A DNA stretch of 64,000 nucleotides, from positions 66,422,336-66,486,335 of the forward strand of contig OY997592.1 of NCBI GenBank assembly GCA_963921825.1, read 5' to 3'. How positions within the stretch are numbered: position 1 is the stretch's first letter; every line of letters begins with the position of its first letter. This DNA is from Erodium maritimum. Its lineage: Eukaryota; Streptophyta; Magnoliopsida; Geraniales; Geraniaceae. Below, piece by piece: positions 1 to 10,937 of the stretch. Under the pieces are notes generated by a model. That model did no database searches. It was not told the origin of the DNA and saw only the letters and a list, made by a program, of their open reading frames with translations. The translations under genes were made by a program, and so were the position numbers.

Positions 1-1000
1 TAAACATAGGTATAGAATCGATGTTAGCAGATATCGACACATCAGAATAATTGTCTGAAATGTAACAAAGCAAGTAAAACAAGCTCACGTCAAAATCCTG
101 AGTAAACAATAAATTCAAAATAATGGTAACTCCCATCTCAAGATACCAAACGCTACATTAATGTCTAGCCTTTGGGCATATCAACATTAACAGCAAACGG
201 TACTCTTGGTGCAGTAATCAAACATTGACAATAAAAATATGCCAAACAAACACCTATCTTTGGACCAGTGCATTGCTCACATAAAAAAATTGCTCACATT
301 GAACACCTTATAATTGTCACACATTTATCACCGCAGTTGTCATATGAAATTCGGCCAAATATTAACCCGCCTTTGGGTCCGTTAATAAACGCATGAATAA
401 CAAAGACAAACAAATTCATCTTGATATTTTAATTAAACTAATCTACACAAAAGAGGTCACTTTGGCGACATTATGCTTCAATTAATTTACAAAATACCAG
501 ACATCACCAAAATACGAATTTAATCGTTTCCGAAAAACTGAATTCGTACAATCATAATTTTCCCGAACTAAAACTTTATATGATTATACTAGGGGCTAAT
601 ACATAATTATATACACATCAAGCATATACAATTTAATAAAAATATATATATATTCTGCATTTACAGGGATGAAGACATATATTGCCCATTAAAAAAAAAC
701 TGAATCCATTGACAATTAATGCACAGTCATAAAACAAAAGTCAAATCAATATTTGTTTTTGACCGAATTGAACAAAGCACAAAATTTGAACAATCAAGTC
801 TTTATCGTATGAATAATAATCGGCAATAGCATGGTTTTCACCATTAAAACCAAACAACGAACAATAGTTATGGTTTCAATCACCAACTCCAAAACAGCGT
901 ATAACAATACAATAATCCCGAATTAAATCAGCAAAACTTATTTCATGAATCAAAGTATCGAATTCTCAAATAACCCAACAAAGACGGTTCTGATACCACT
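1..1000 (-). mobile_element. Internal leader of a Copia-like LTR retrotransposon (runs off the left edge)
   Basis: Read on the minus strand, an initiator-tRNA-Met primer-binding site (TGGTATCAGAAC, 988-999) lies two bases after the LTR at 1001-1492. The sequence to its left is therefore the untranslated leader of an element transcribed leftwards. It is AT-rich and has no sizeable open frame, so gag must lie outside the window or be absent. The element is a fossil and its completeness cannot be judged from here. Confidence 0.6.
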
Positions 1001-1492
1001 TGTTAGTATTTAGGGATTAGATAGACGAACACAATAACGATCTATAAACCCTAAATCATATTTCTATAAAAGCTTTGTTGAATTAAAAGGAACACACAAA
1101 TAAATAACAGCGGAATTGTTACTTACTTGATGCCATTGATGAACGATGAACGAAGAATCTCCAAGTTGTATTTTGGTCTTCCAATAAAGTAGACGCTCTC
1201 TAATTTGGTTATTCTCTCAGATGGGGGTGAAACAGAATAAGAGATAATACGTCTATTTATTGGGGACCATAACCACAACAACCCTAATTAGGTTTCCAAG
1301 TTTATATAATTTGTTATTCGGCCCCTCAACAATTAACAAATTATGAATCCGGTATCTACACATTAAATACCATGATAATATATATGATACCTATGATACA
1401 ATACTTTAAATTGGTCACTTTAATTTGTATCCACCTTTATGATAACATGTACATTAAATTACATATGTGCCCAATAGGATTTTAATCCAACA
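1001..1492 (-). mobile_element. LTR of a Copia-like retrotransposon
   Basis: The 492-bp segment has TGTTGG...CTAACA ends on the minus strand. A primer-binding site lies just beyond one end (988-999). A purine-rich tract (AAGTGGGAGAT in minus-strand sense, about 1493-1503) abuts the other. The phrase 'gtgggagattgttgg' at the internal/LTR border is typical of plant Copia elements. One LTR flanked by internal sequence on both sides is neither a solo LTR nor a simple end. It fits two elements sharing an LTR after recombination. Confidence 0.7.
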
Positions 1493-1760
1493 ATCTCCCA
1501 CTTGGGCAACATATGTTTTTCCCGACAAATGTACAACCTTATGAGCTCAAAATTGTTATCACATAATAGGTGGGGAGATGCTTCGAAAATCCGTTTCTGG
1601 AAGGATCTCCATTAGCCTCTTCGTTGCTCGGGCGTGTACCGATTCTCGGGTCATGCCTTGCCGTTGAGGGGATGCTTCGAAAATCCGTTTCCGTAATTTC
1701 CATCATAATGTTGGAATAATTATATGTAATATTCTCAAATACAAAGAATTATTTTCCCAT
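1493..1760 (-). mobile_element. 3' internal end of a second Copia-like copy, with a spaced direct repeat
   Basis: This stretch carries the polypurine tract next to the LTR and then non-coding sequence. The phrase GGGGAGATGCTTCGAAAATC occurs twice (about 1573 and 1670), roughly 97 bases apart. The right boundary is not sharp. It ends within about 200 bases of the ribosomal protein gene, so this debris forms that gene's upstream region. Confidence 0.45.
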
Positions 1761-1976
1761 TAAAAAGAACAAAAAACAGGATTCACTAACCCGGGTTGGA
1801 ACAGCCCCAAGCCGATGCAAGGAAACCTTAATCCACTTCCTAAATTTGTTGCTGCTCTCAATTGGTTACCGTCACCAAAACGGCAAAACCACAGAGACTC
1901 AGAATCCAATTGAACAAGAGCACGCAGCGAGGTTTTTGTGAAGAAGCCACGATCCAACCAGACCTGCAAGTCGTAA

Positions 1977-3017
1977 ATGATGCAAAGATGGTGCACAAAG
2001 CTCCGGTCTCTGGCCGCTCACTCTGCCCAACCTCGTCCCTCTCTCACCTCCCTTTCTCGCCGCCGGCTCCACTGCTCTCCGCACCACCTACAGCCTCCCT
2101 ACACTTCCTCCATTTTTAGATCCATTTTGAAGGCAAATGTCACTCCGGCTTCTCAATCTCTCCGCCCCTCTCTTCACCTCCGCGCCTTTCCTTCGCCTCC
2201 TCTACCCCTCTCGGTAAGTAAGGGTTTGCCCTCCCTTTTTCTCATTCAATTGTTTGGTTGCTGAGAATTGAGTTGATTTATTCTCGAAACCCAATTCGAA
2301 TTGAACTTGGGTAAGCAATACTAAGTTCCAGCTCTTCATGTTTTCAGTGGCAAGTTTGAATTTTTGCTTACATGTATGTTGTGATTGTGTAGCTGCTTCA
2401 AGTGCGGCATGTTTCTTCAAGAGAGAGGAAGAAGAGGAGAAAGCCTGCGACTCCTGTCGTCTCCAAGGTTAAAAAGATCAAAATGAAATCTTACTCGTAA
2501 GTTGTCAATGCTTTTAAAGATTTATTTTTGCCTATACACAATCAAGTGTTGCTAAGTGTTCTTCCCTCGAACTGGGAATGCAGTTCTTATAAATCCAGGT
2601 TTAGGACTTTGAATGATGGCACTATCAGACGCTGGAAGGAGGGGAAGAGACACAATGCCCATGTGAAGGTATTGTGATTAGTTGTTTTCTAATCCATCCT
2701 ATTCGTAGTTCAGTTGATTCTTGTGAATTTTTCCCCAAATTTTGAATGAGGTAAGTAATTTGGTTGATTTGTTGTGCATAACAGAAATGCAATGCTGCCT
2801 TATCCATTCAGTTGTCCCTATGTGTATATTGAAACACTCTAAGACAAGGGGTTTTCTTTTAAGTTGTATAGTCTCATTGGTCTTATGCACACTTTCTGTC
2901 ACTACAAATTACTAATACTGAGTCCTTGAGTTTCATGGCGTTGTAAGTCACAAGCAAGACCTAGCTAATACGCTGTACATTCTAAAACGGTTTCAACCCG
3001 AGCAAACTTTTTTTTGT

Positions 3018-3048
<31 letters not shown>

Positions 3049-4788
3049 GGGGGGGTGGAGCTAATTATTTTGCCAAATGTCTACTAATGCAAACACAAAT
3101 ATACTTCCAATTACATATTTACATGCATACATCTTTGTACACCTAATAAGCCTCATTTTTCACTTTTCATATAACATCCTCCAAATTGTTGTGTTCTTAG
3201 TACAAAGGCAGAATTTAGGATGCTCAGTGATGCCATGAAAAAAATTCATCTGAAATATGCTACATATGTCCCAAAATTAATGCTCTGTTTTCCTAATTTG
3301 AATATCCCTAAATGATTGCCATTGTTTTTCTTTGGGGGTTAGTTATGCGCAAAATATCCGTCATATTCATCTCATTAGTTAGTTACCACATGGTAGAATA
3401 TGAGGGCGTGGGTGAAATTGAACTCATAATTTCACTCATTCTTACTTTTCACAAAAAGTCAAATAGGACAGACATTATAGAATAGAGGTTGTAAAGCATA
3501 GTTCTACATTGAGGTAATACAGAATAAATTATTGAAAAATGTAGCATTGTAGTAGATCAGAACATGTATCACTTGCAACTGATTTGATAATCATTACTGT
3601 TTTATAGGTATTAGGGGAAATGTTATCAACACCCCCTAGATGACCTTTGATTTGCAAAAACACAATGTATAGGTGTTGGCATATCAGGATCACATTGTCA
3701 CCTTTCTCAGAAATACAAAAATCACGAATTTCGTTAATTTTGGCTAACTGCGTCATTCCCCCTGTGCAATTATGTGAAGTTTCTTGCCTAAAATGTGACC
3801 CAAATTAACGGCATCATTAGAAAATTAACGAAGTCCGTGGTTTTGTATTTACGAGAAAGGTGACATTGTGTTCCTGATAAGCCGACACCTATATAATGTG
3901 TTTTTGAAATTAAAAGGTCATGGTGGGTTTGTTATTAAAGCTACCCCTAGATATTATTTCGAACCAAGATTTTACTGACCACTAATTGGAAGGTTCTCTG
4001 AACATCTGAATGCTTATATGTTCTCTTTACCTTTTCCTCATTCTTTTTGTTTACTTGAAACCATGCTACAAATTTGAGCTTTATCATGCCATGATAAGCT
4101 TTCCCCAAAATGAAGGAAACTGTTGGTCATGGTTAGTCAAAGATTCAAAGCTTTGAGGTATTTCACAAGAGAGTTGCTTTATTTAAACAAATGCATTAGG
4201 AGGGTATGGTACATATTGATTCAAAGATTTGGTTGTATAGTTTGAGTTTTACAAAAAGAAATGTGTTAATTTCCTTTTTATCACATAGTATTACCATATT
4301 AGTGATACACAATAAAACCTAGAAGGGCACTGTGGATGCAGAATCACCTCGAAGACTAGTCTTGTGTGAAAAAAAAAAGTTCCTTAGACCTAGTATTGAA
4401 GAAATTTCGTATGCTGCATAAACGGTGTATTATATGAGGTACACTCTGTCCTTATAACCCTTAAATTATATGAAATGATGATGATCTTTGGGATCTTTTT
4501 CCATCAGAAAGCAGTGGTAAGTGATAGCTTGATCAATCTTACTCAAGAAATAGAATGACCAAATCTTTTATCTCAAAAATGTCTCGGATCAGTCCTACCA
4601 TGAAAGATGGATTATGATTGGCATTTCATCTTGGAAGTTTCTTATACTGTGATGTGCAATCAATAAAGTAGCTAATTCGGGGTTTTGTCTGAATGCAGTC
4701 AAAGAAATCAAAACGCAGGCTTAGAAAACCGGCTCTTGTCCCTGCGGCTTATGCATTGGTCATGAAGAAGCTAAATTTCTGTGGTTAA
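1977..4788 (+). CDS. Organellar (probably mitochondrial) ribosomal protein bL35, four exons
   Basis: Exons are 1977-2213, 2393-2496, 2584-2668 and 4699-4788. All introns are GT-AG and phases agree, giving 171 aa. The C-terminal half has the bL35 signature: a basic stretch KKIKMKSYSSYKSRFRTLND, then GTIRRWKEGKRHNAHVKSKK and a final RRLRKPALV. In the bacterial family the matching block binds 23S rRNA in the large subunit. About 100 residues precede it, beginning MMQRWCTKLRSLAAHSAQ and rich in Arg, Ser, Pro and His with almost no acidic residues, as expected for a mitochondrial presequence. Start choice: two adjacent ATGs open the frame and either could serve. Intron 3 (2.03 kb) holds a G-run and a long-TIR transposon. 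From memory the Arabidopsis counterpart is At5g45590, next to the counterpart of the following gene. Mitochondrial rather than plastid targeting is inferred. Confidence 0.88.
3008..3055. repeat. T-run / (GT)n / long G homopolymer
   Basis: Within intron 3 of the bL35 gene a run of T passes into about eight GT repeats and then about 23 consecutive G. A compound tract of this kind is length-unstable and prone to sequencing error, so its exact length should not be trusted. Confidence 0.9.
3614..3947. mobile_element. Mutator-like MITE with about 130-bp terminal inverted repeats
   Basis: The two halves are inverted copies. The left arm starts GGGGAAATGTTATCAACACC and the right arm, read in reverse, starts GGGGTAGCTTTAATAACAAA. 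Both continue into shared blocks such as CAAAAACACA, ATAGGTGT and GTCACCTTTCTC. The flanks are TAGGTATTA (3605-3613) and TAGATATTA (3948-3956), a 9-bp TSD with one mismatch. Long arms, a 9-bp TSD and GGG-type ends are the Mutator pattern. At 334 bp it has no coding capacity. It sits in intron 3 of the bL35 gene. Confidence 0.8.
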
Positions 4789-5453
4789 AACCTTGGGAAT
4801 CTGCAAAAGTTCCTGCTATTGGAGAGGAAGACATTCTCACCTGGCCCCTTTTTTTTCACTCTATGGCTGTTTTACATTTCAGAATTCTCAAGGCAAACAA
4901 GTTCAGAGCAAAGTTTTTGCTACTGAATGATTATGATAATACTTTATTTTTTTTGTATTCTGAAGCCCTTTTGGTAACAAAATAATCTAGCAATGCTTTA
5001 CAGGTTTCTTTAGTTCTGATCTGTAATAGTAGCTTAGACTCAAGAAACTTATGATGCTATTACAAAAGCGATTAAATTCCATAAGATGAAATGTTGTTCG
5101 GGTATGCATTAGTATTTGTTTAAAGAAATGTTTCATTAATAGGACATGTAAATTTAAGTAATTTGAAATAATATATACGATTCTAAGAGATTGTCAACGA
5201 ACCCTAGGGTTTTGCCTTGTCGCACCGACCATCGGAGATGACGACTGATACCCGGGTTGTTTGTGTCACACAGGAATCATTTCATCTTCCTCTTCCCCCT
5301 AGCACTGCTCTTCGTCTGTGAAAGGGTACGTAGTCATTTCTGAATCTCTTAGGCTTGTTTTTGCTTTAACTGCATCTCTTCTCTCTGGTCTGTGCGTTTT
5401 TCTGTTGATTTGTGCTATCGACTGTTTTTTTGCTATTGCATCTTGACCCATCA
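4789..5453. other. 3' flank of the bL35 gene; no gene seen
   Basis: AT-rich sequence follows the stop codon and contains the probable 3' UTR; no single polyadenylation signal stands out. From about 5195 the sequence becomes less AT-rich and begins to resemble the start of the degraded element that follows. No open frame here looks real. Confidence 0.5.
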
Positions 5454-5660
5454 TGGCCTGGAATTGCTGAGACTTGGGTACAGACCATAACAGACGACAA
5501 CTAAAGGACATGGTGAGCCGTCTACGTCCAGATTTAGTATTCCTGACCGAAACACATCATGTTGAGGCCAGAAATTCCTGTTCACCACAGGAGATTCTGC
5601 GCCGAAACCTGAGTTTTCATGGGGGGACGAGTCTTCTGGGAACTGGTAAAAAGGGATGAA
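5454..5660 (+). mobile_element. Fragment of a LINE (L1-type) endonuclease domain
   Basis: The frame from 5454 reads MAWNC, an in-frame stop, then DLGTDHNRRQLKDMVSRLRP and DLVFLTET. This is the opening of the plant L1 apurinic endonuclease, whose usual form is 'WNCRGLG...LK.LV...PDIVFLSET', including the Asn and Glu of the active site. The match fades after about 60 codons and nothing of the rest of the endonuclease or a reverse transcriptase follows. It is a dead fragment. Confidence 0.6.
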
Positions 5661-5759
5661 TTATGCTTCTCTGGTCTGCTCGTTGCAGGGTTGCTGAATT
5701 ACTTTAACGACTCGATCCACGGGGACGACCAGATGTATTATAGTTTTCGGGAGAACATT

Positions 5760-6430
5760 AAGAAAGACCTTTCCGTCATTATTCGAAAAAAAAATGCTTA
5801 GATAGAGCGCACAACGACGAACTGTAAATAACATTGGAGCGTGACAAACAAGAAAGTGAATATGTTTAAGGGATGTTGTCCAAGTTTAAGTACATCTACC
5901 AAAACGGTCGTTCCGATAACCAGACCATGATATAGCCAATTAGGAGTACTTGCAGAAGTACAAGCATGTCTTTGCAAGAAAATATTGGTTAAGCATGGAG
6001 AGAAAGAAGTAGTGTTGGAAGTACCATTTTAAGAACAAGTTCTCCACGACCACTGACGAGTTCGTCGGCACGGGCAGACGTCGCACCCCAAGAACATCTT
6101 TTATGACCACGCTAATGTCTGAGATGGACATTCTCGTTGTCGCTACTGAAGAAGCCGGTGAGGGGCTTTTCCAAACCCGTACGTGATCGCCAGCCTAAGG
6201 GCGAAAAGGCGGCCAATGCTATGAGGGTAAAGGAGAAATGCAAGGGACACATCGACGTGACACTCGACCCGAAGTTCGCCAAAATCTTGGCCAACATTGA
6301 GAAGCACCATCGAAAATCACTTGGAACATCAAAATCTCTCATGCGCGAGTTTCACTTACTCCAAGAAGTGGATACCATCAAAATGAACGCCGATGATTTG
6401 GCCACCATAAGCTCTTTCTCCACGATATGA
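5760..6430 (+). pseudogene. Possible remnant of a PIF/Harbinger ORF1-like (Myb / NAM-associated) protein
   Basis: A 97-codon frame (6137-6430) contains RDRQPKGEKAANAMRVKEK, resembling the 'RP.G.K.AK....K' core of the NAM-associated domain in Harbinger ORF1 and GST-T3-like plant proteins. Upstream, a broken frame near 5880 (KFKYIYQNGRSDNQTMI) resembles the linker of the same family. Several frames are needed, and no terminal repeats or TSD were found. The assignment is weak. A related and clearer piece lies at 57.0-57.8 kb on the minus strand. Confidence 0.3.
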
Positions 6431-7961
6431 CAAAGAGGATTAGTGGGTTGGTGTGATATGTTGTAATCTTCATTATGTAATTCTTTTCGACGAATCGATG
6501 ATGTACTTGTAATCCTCAGTTTTGAATTAATGAAGTTCGTTTCCATGTTTCAGGGTTTTGGATAGATTTATCATTTTGTCCCACAATAGCAACAACGTTC
6601 CGCCTCATCATCATTGTTGAACCACCAGGAATTTAGGCAAGAAAGAGAGGAGGAAGTAGAGAGATTAATTGGTTTCGTTTATTTTATGTATTTTGAAATT
6701 AAATAAATAGTTATATTGTTCGATGACATTTTGGTATATTCTACAATACCCCAAATCTGCACCACCTGAAACCAACAAGACCCTAAATTAAGAAAAGTCA
6801 AGTTCAATTGGATCCTAACACGATCGATTTGGTCTCTTCCACAGATGCTCAAAGTATTGTCCTTCCTTGAGAGAAGGGGGAGAGTTTTTCAGGTGGTCAA
6901 GGAGTTGTAGATGATTGGACCTCACAAAAAAGAAAGAATCGATTTTAACGATTCGAAATCGGAAAATGATCGAGGAAACCCTATATGAGAAATCGATAAC
7001 AATACCGCTAAAAATAGAGAATCGGAAGAGAAGAACCGCTGTTAAGACGATGACCAAGATTTGCATAGTTCTCTCAACCAAGAGACAGTTTTCGAAAGAG
7101 AGGAGCTGTGATAGGCCTAATTTAGTACACCCAATCAGAATTCATTAGTTATGAAAGGTTAAAAAATTAATACACAAAAAAACCGAGCATTATCGAAAAG
7201 CACAACCAACATTACGGCCCGTGGAGCGGCGTCCGTTGTGGGCAACCATGGCGCCACCCTACCGGTATCGGCCGGTCCTTTACCGCCCACCGGCTGCAGA
7301 TGCTATTACAACTAAACTCTTACGAGAAAGGATGGGCCATGCAACCTGAAGCAGAATATTCTGCTGTCACCTCCAATCCCCGTAGCTCACGGAGATTCGT
7401 AAACGTGTCGTTGCTTGCTACGAGTAGGACCACCACCCTCCACCGTCTCTCCGCCACCACTTTTTTTTTTATCCCAGTGGCTGTGCCACGTGATTCCATT
7501 CCCTCATTTGCCGGCGAATATTCCACTCTGGCACCGACGTGGCACTCCGATTTCACATGGACGGTGGATGAGTGAGGTTCGTGCACTCTCATGGATCCTC
7601 TTTATTTATATTTACCAATTCTGGTCTGTCATGTTGCTTCAGATTCCTCGCCGAGCTTTCCTCATAGCTTTGTTCCTTGGACGTTATCACAAACAACAAC
7701 ACACAAACATAAACATATTATAATTTTATTAGATTAATTATATTCCCTCTTGCGGCTTGTTATGTACACATCTCTCTCTTTTTCTCTTAGTCTTTTGCTT
7801 TTGGACCTCCACTCTCCAGGGCTCATCTTCTTCTGCACTGAATATATAAGGATTTAAAGGAGAAAGAACAAAAGCTAAAGCTTCTTTCAGAGAATTTCGA
7901 ATTTTGCTTTTCTAAATATAAGGTCCACATCGTATTTTTCTTCTACTTAGTCATTCTTTTG
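6431..7961. other. Intergenic region and promoter side of the PHL11-like gene
   Basis: I see no convincing gene here. About 7200-7560 is relatively GC-rich and contains ACGTG-type cores (GCCACGTGATTCC near 7490). The last 250 bases before the ATG are pyrimidine-rich, as in plant 5' leaders. The short open frames at 6.9-7.1 and 7.3-7.7 kb resemble nothing I know. Confidence 0.5.
7842..7850 (+). promoter_or_regulatory. Probable TATA box of the PHL11-like gene
   Basis: ATATATAAG lies about 115 bases upstream of the predicted ATG at 7962, after CT-rich sequence and before an A-rich leader. Position and sequence fit a plant TATA element; the transcription start is not known. Confidence 0.5.
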
Positions 7962-10433
7962 ATGGAGAGCATGTTCGGGGGAGGAGGAGGAGGGAACTTT
8001 GGGTACGAGAATGGAGTGATGATAAGCAGAGACCCCAAGCCCAGACTCAGATGGACCGCTGATCTTCATGACCGGTTTGTGAGCGCTGTCACTAAACTTG
8101 GCGGCCCCGACAGTAAGTCTCATTTATATACTTCGATACCTGACCGGTCGTGAACTTTTTTTCTGGTGATTAAAAATTGTTGCTCTGGTTATTGGGTTTC
8201 AGAGGCTACACCCAAGTCGGTTCTGAGGCTGATGGGAATGAAGGGGTTGACCTTGTACCATCTGAAAAGCCATTTACAGGTACTCATTCCTCAAACCCAC
8301 TTTGACTTCGTTTCCTCGTACCATGTCCTTTTCGATTGTGACTATATTAGATCATGTGTTCCTCATGTGTAGAAGTATAGACTTGGACAGCAGACCCGAA
8401 GACAAAGCCCCACGGAACAGCACCAAGATCTACACACCAGTGTCTGTGGTTAGTGAGTCTTGTATATATTTCTCTTCTTCTTTACAGTTACTTGATCGCT
8501 TTCTTTATCGATCTTTTTCTGACTACTTATACGTGTTATCGGATTTAGGGAGTTCATATGTCCATTTCAGTAATCAGGGGACCACCGCGGATTTATCCAG
8601 CCATGGAAATGAACAAGGGTACGAGCTGCTAATTCTTTTCTGACCATTTTTTAGGAACAGGTGACCAATTCAACTAAAAGCTGATAGTTAAAAACCCGAT
8701 TATAGTCAGTTTTTGACACAAACACGATCATAGATATTTTGATCTGTATGGCTTTGACATATCAAGTGAAAGTGCTAAACATTTACAAAAATAAGGTTTG
8801 GTCTTTGTTTGTACCGCAAGCAAGCTAGGAAATTAAGGTCATGGGTTTTAGGCAAGTTGGCTGGACAGAACAGCATCTCGGGAAACGAGGAAGCTGTCTG
8901 AAGTTTTAGCTTTTCCTGGGACGAATCGTGGAGTGGGAATCAAGTATCTGCAATTATATTGTCAGATGTTGGAGTAATTAGAATCAAATTTAGAGTATTT
9001 AAAGCGTTTTTATTGAATATAAAAAGAAGAAGGGCAAGGCCAATCAAGCCATAAAAATAGCAATTTGTCTGCATTGAGTTGTTTGGATTCATTAGTCTTC
9101 ACAACATCTATTGGATGCTTTGAATTTGGAAACTGTGCACATGCATGCATGTGCACCAACCATGGAACAAAACTAGCTTGTCTGATTAATTACTTGTTTT
9201 CAATTATTATTCTCGAACCAGAGAAATCCCGGTAGAGGAGGCGCTCAAGGGTCAGATTGAAGTGCAGAAAAGATTACAGGAGCAGCTTGAGGTATGCTTT
9301 TTTTTCCTCATTAAGAACTAACTTATGTATTAAAAAAACTACCTTATGTATGTATTGTTTACGCTTTAAAATTATTCTCTTTCAAACACAATTATCTGTT
9401 AGTTTTATCAATAAAAATATTATCTTAATATATCGTTCACGTGTGAAAATTAGTCTTATGTATTATTCACATCCCTACTTTTAACGATATATTCCAAATT
9501 TAAATGGAATATTTCAAAATTAGTCAGTAAACGACTGTGGTCAAAAAATATGGTAGTTTTAAAGCGTGGACAATACATAAGGTAGTTTTTAGGAATAACT
9601 ACTAGGGAAAACTCCAGAAAATGACTTTTATTTGACTTTGTAAAAGTTATAACTATTGACTTTCTTGTCGTCTAAAAAACATGGTCCGGCAAATATATTA
9701 TCAAAAACCATAATATTCTGTCCAAAAACTTAGAATAATAAGTGTTTTTTGACAGAATATTCTGTGTTTTTGGAAAGAAAATTATGATTTTTGATAATAT
9801 GATTGTCGTCTAAAGTATAACACCTTTTCGATGAATACCATTTGTCATTGTAGCATACTACTCTTTTGACGGGTGGTATCCGTTGATGTAACAAACAACC
9901 TTCTGACGGATGGTGTCCGTTGGTAAAGACCTAAGTCGGACACCATACGTCAGACGATGTTTTCTTGTCATCGGTGAAGCCTAATTATACAGTAGTGAAT
10001 AAATCCCCCTTTTCTTATGTCTAGTCTGTAAGAAGATGCTCTAAGCCAAGTCTGATGAAACCGATGTTTGTGGTTATTACAACAGGTACAGAGGAGATTA
10101 CAGATGAGAATAGAAGCACAAGGGAAGTACTTGCATGCTATATTGGAGAAAGCTCAGACGAGCCTTTCACTGGAAATGAACAACTCGGGGAGTCTAGAAG
10201 CAACCAAAGCTCAGCTCACAGACTTCAACATAGCTCTGTCAAGCCTCATGGAGAACATGAGTGAAGGTGGCAAAGAGAATGTAATAAGGAGGACTAGTGG
10301 TGAAGGTTTTAGGATATTTGAAGAACAAGAGAGGAAAGTCAGTGGTCATGATGTTAAAACTGAAGGAGGAACAGTACATTTTGACTTGAACACCAATGGT
10401 GGTATTGACTTTGTGGGTGGCAAGTGGAGCTGA
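7962..10433 (+). CDS. PHL11: MYB-CC transcription factor, PHL11-like
   Basis: Six exons, 7962-8112, 8203-8279, 8373-8448, 8549-8618, 9222-9291 and 10086-10433, join in phase to give 263 aa. Residues about 26-82 form the single GARP/MYB-like DNA-binding domain (DPKPRLRWTADLHDRFV, then TPKSVLRLMGMKGLTLYHLK and SHLQKYRLG). Residues about 127-180 form the MYB-CC coiled coil (EVQKRLQEQLEVQRRLQMRI followed by EAQGKYL). The family binds imperfect palindromes as dimers, and PHR/PHL members act in phosphate-starvation signalling. The C-terminal HFDLN and the N-terminal YENGVMISRDPKPRLRW match what I remember of Arabidopsis At5g45580 (PHL11). The stretch HFDLN resembles an EAR-type DLN repression motif (inference). 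Start: the ATG at 7962 gives the short Gly-rich N-terminus. Intron 5 contains a CACTA MITE. Confidence 0.88.
9597..9997. mobile_element. Non-autonomous CACTA-type element with an internal hairpin
   Basis: The right end reads ACAGTAGTG, that is CACTACTGT inverted. The left end reads ACTACTAGGGAAAA after one changed base. Both ends are followed by the triplet AAT (9594-9596 and 9998-10000), matching the 3-bp TSD of CACTA elements. The right half holds repeated GACGG(G/A)TGG-type motifs like the subterminal repeats of the superfamily. The centre (about 9688-9802) is an imperfect palindrome with arms ATTATCAAAAACCATAATAT and its inverted partner. It lies in intron 5 of the PHL11-like gene. At 401 bp it encodes nothing. 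Confidence 0.65.
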
Positions 10434-10925
10434 ATTCTCAAGAGTTGGTGTTTGAGTTGTTAATTTAGGAATTGTACTACAAAATAGGTAGGAGATGAGT
10501 GATATGGTTAAAACTGAATTTAACAAGCATTTTGATTCTATATAAAAAAAGGTCTTGAGTTCAAACCTTAATGCATATAGTTGATTTCTTCTTTATTAAA
10601 TCAGACTTAGTTGAGTTCAAACATAAGCATTACATATTTTCACAGTTTGTTCGTTGTCTCTATCACCCTTTTTTATTTCTCACTTACATCCACATCTTCT
10701 CCAATACCCATCGTTCTTTAGAAAATAATCGAGTACAAAGGCTATATTTTTGGATTGGGCTTTTAGCTTGGGTCTAGTCTACCTCACTCTAGCCCAGCTC
10801 AGATATTAATGTGTAAAGTTCAGCTTAAAAGCATGTGCAATCCATTAACCTCTCTAAAACTAAAAATAGTGGGTTGAAAGGAAAAACTAATTTCTCTCTT
10901 TTCTTTTGGACTGTCCAAAAAAATT
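10434..10925. other. 3' flank of the PHL11-like gene
   Basis: Probable 3' UTR and AT-rich spacer. The segment about 10455-10575 recurs in shorter, diverged form near 12722-12812 (see that entry). No gene is visible. Confidence 0.6.
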
Positions 10926-10937
10926 GACTTCTAGTTT

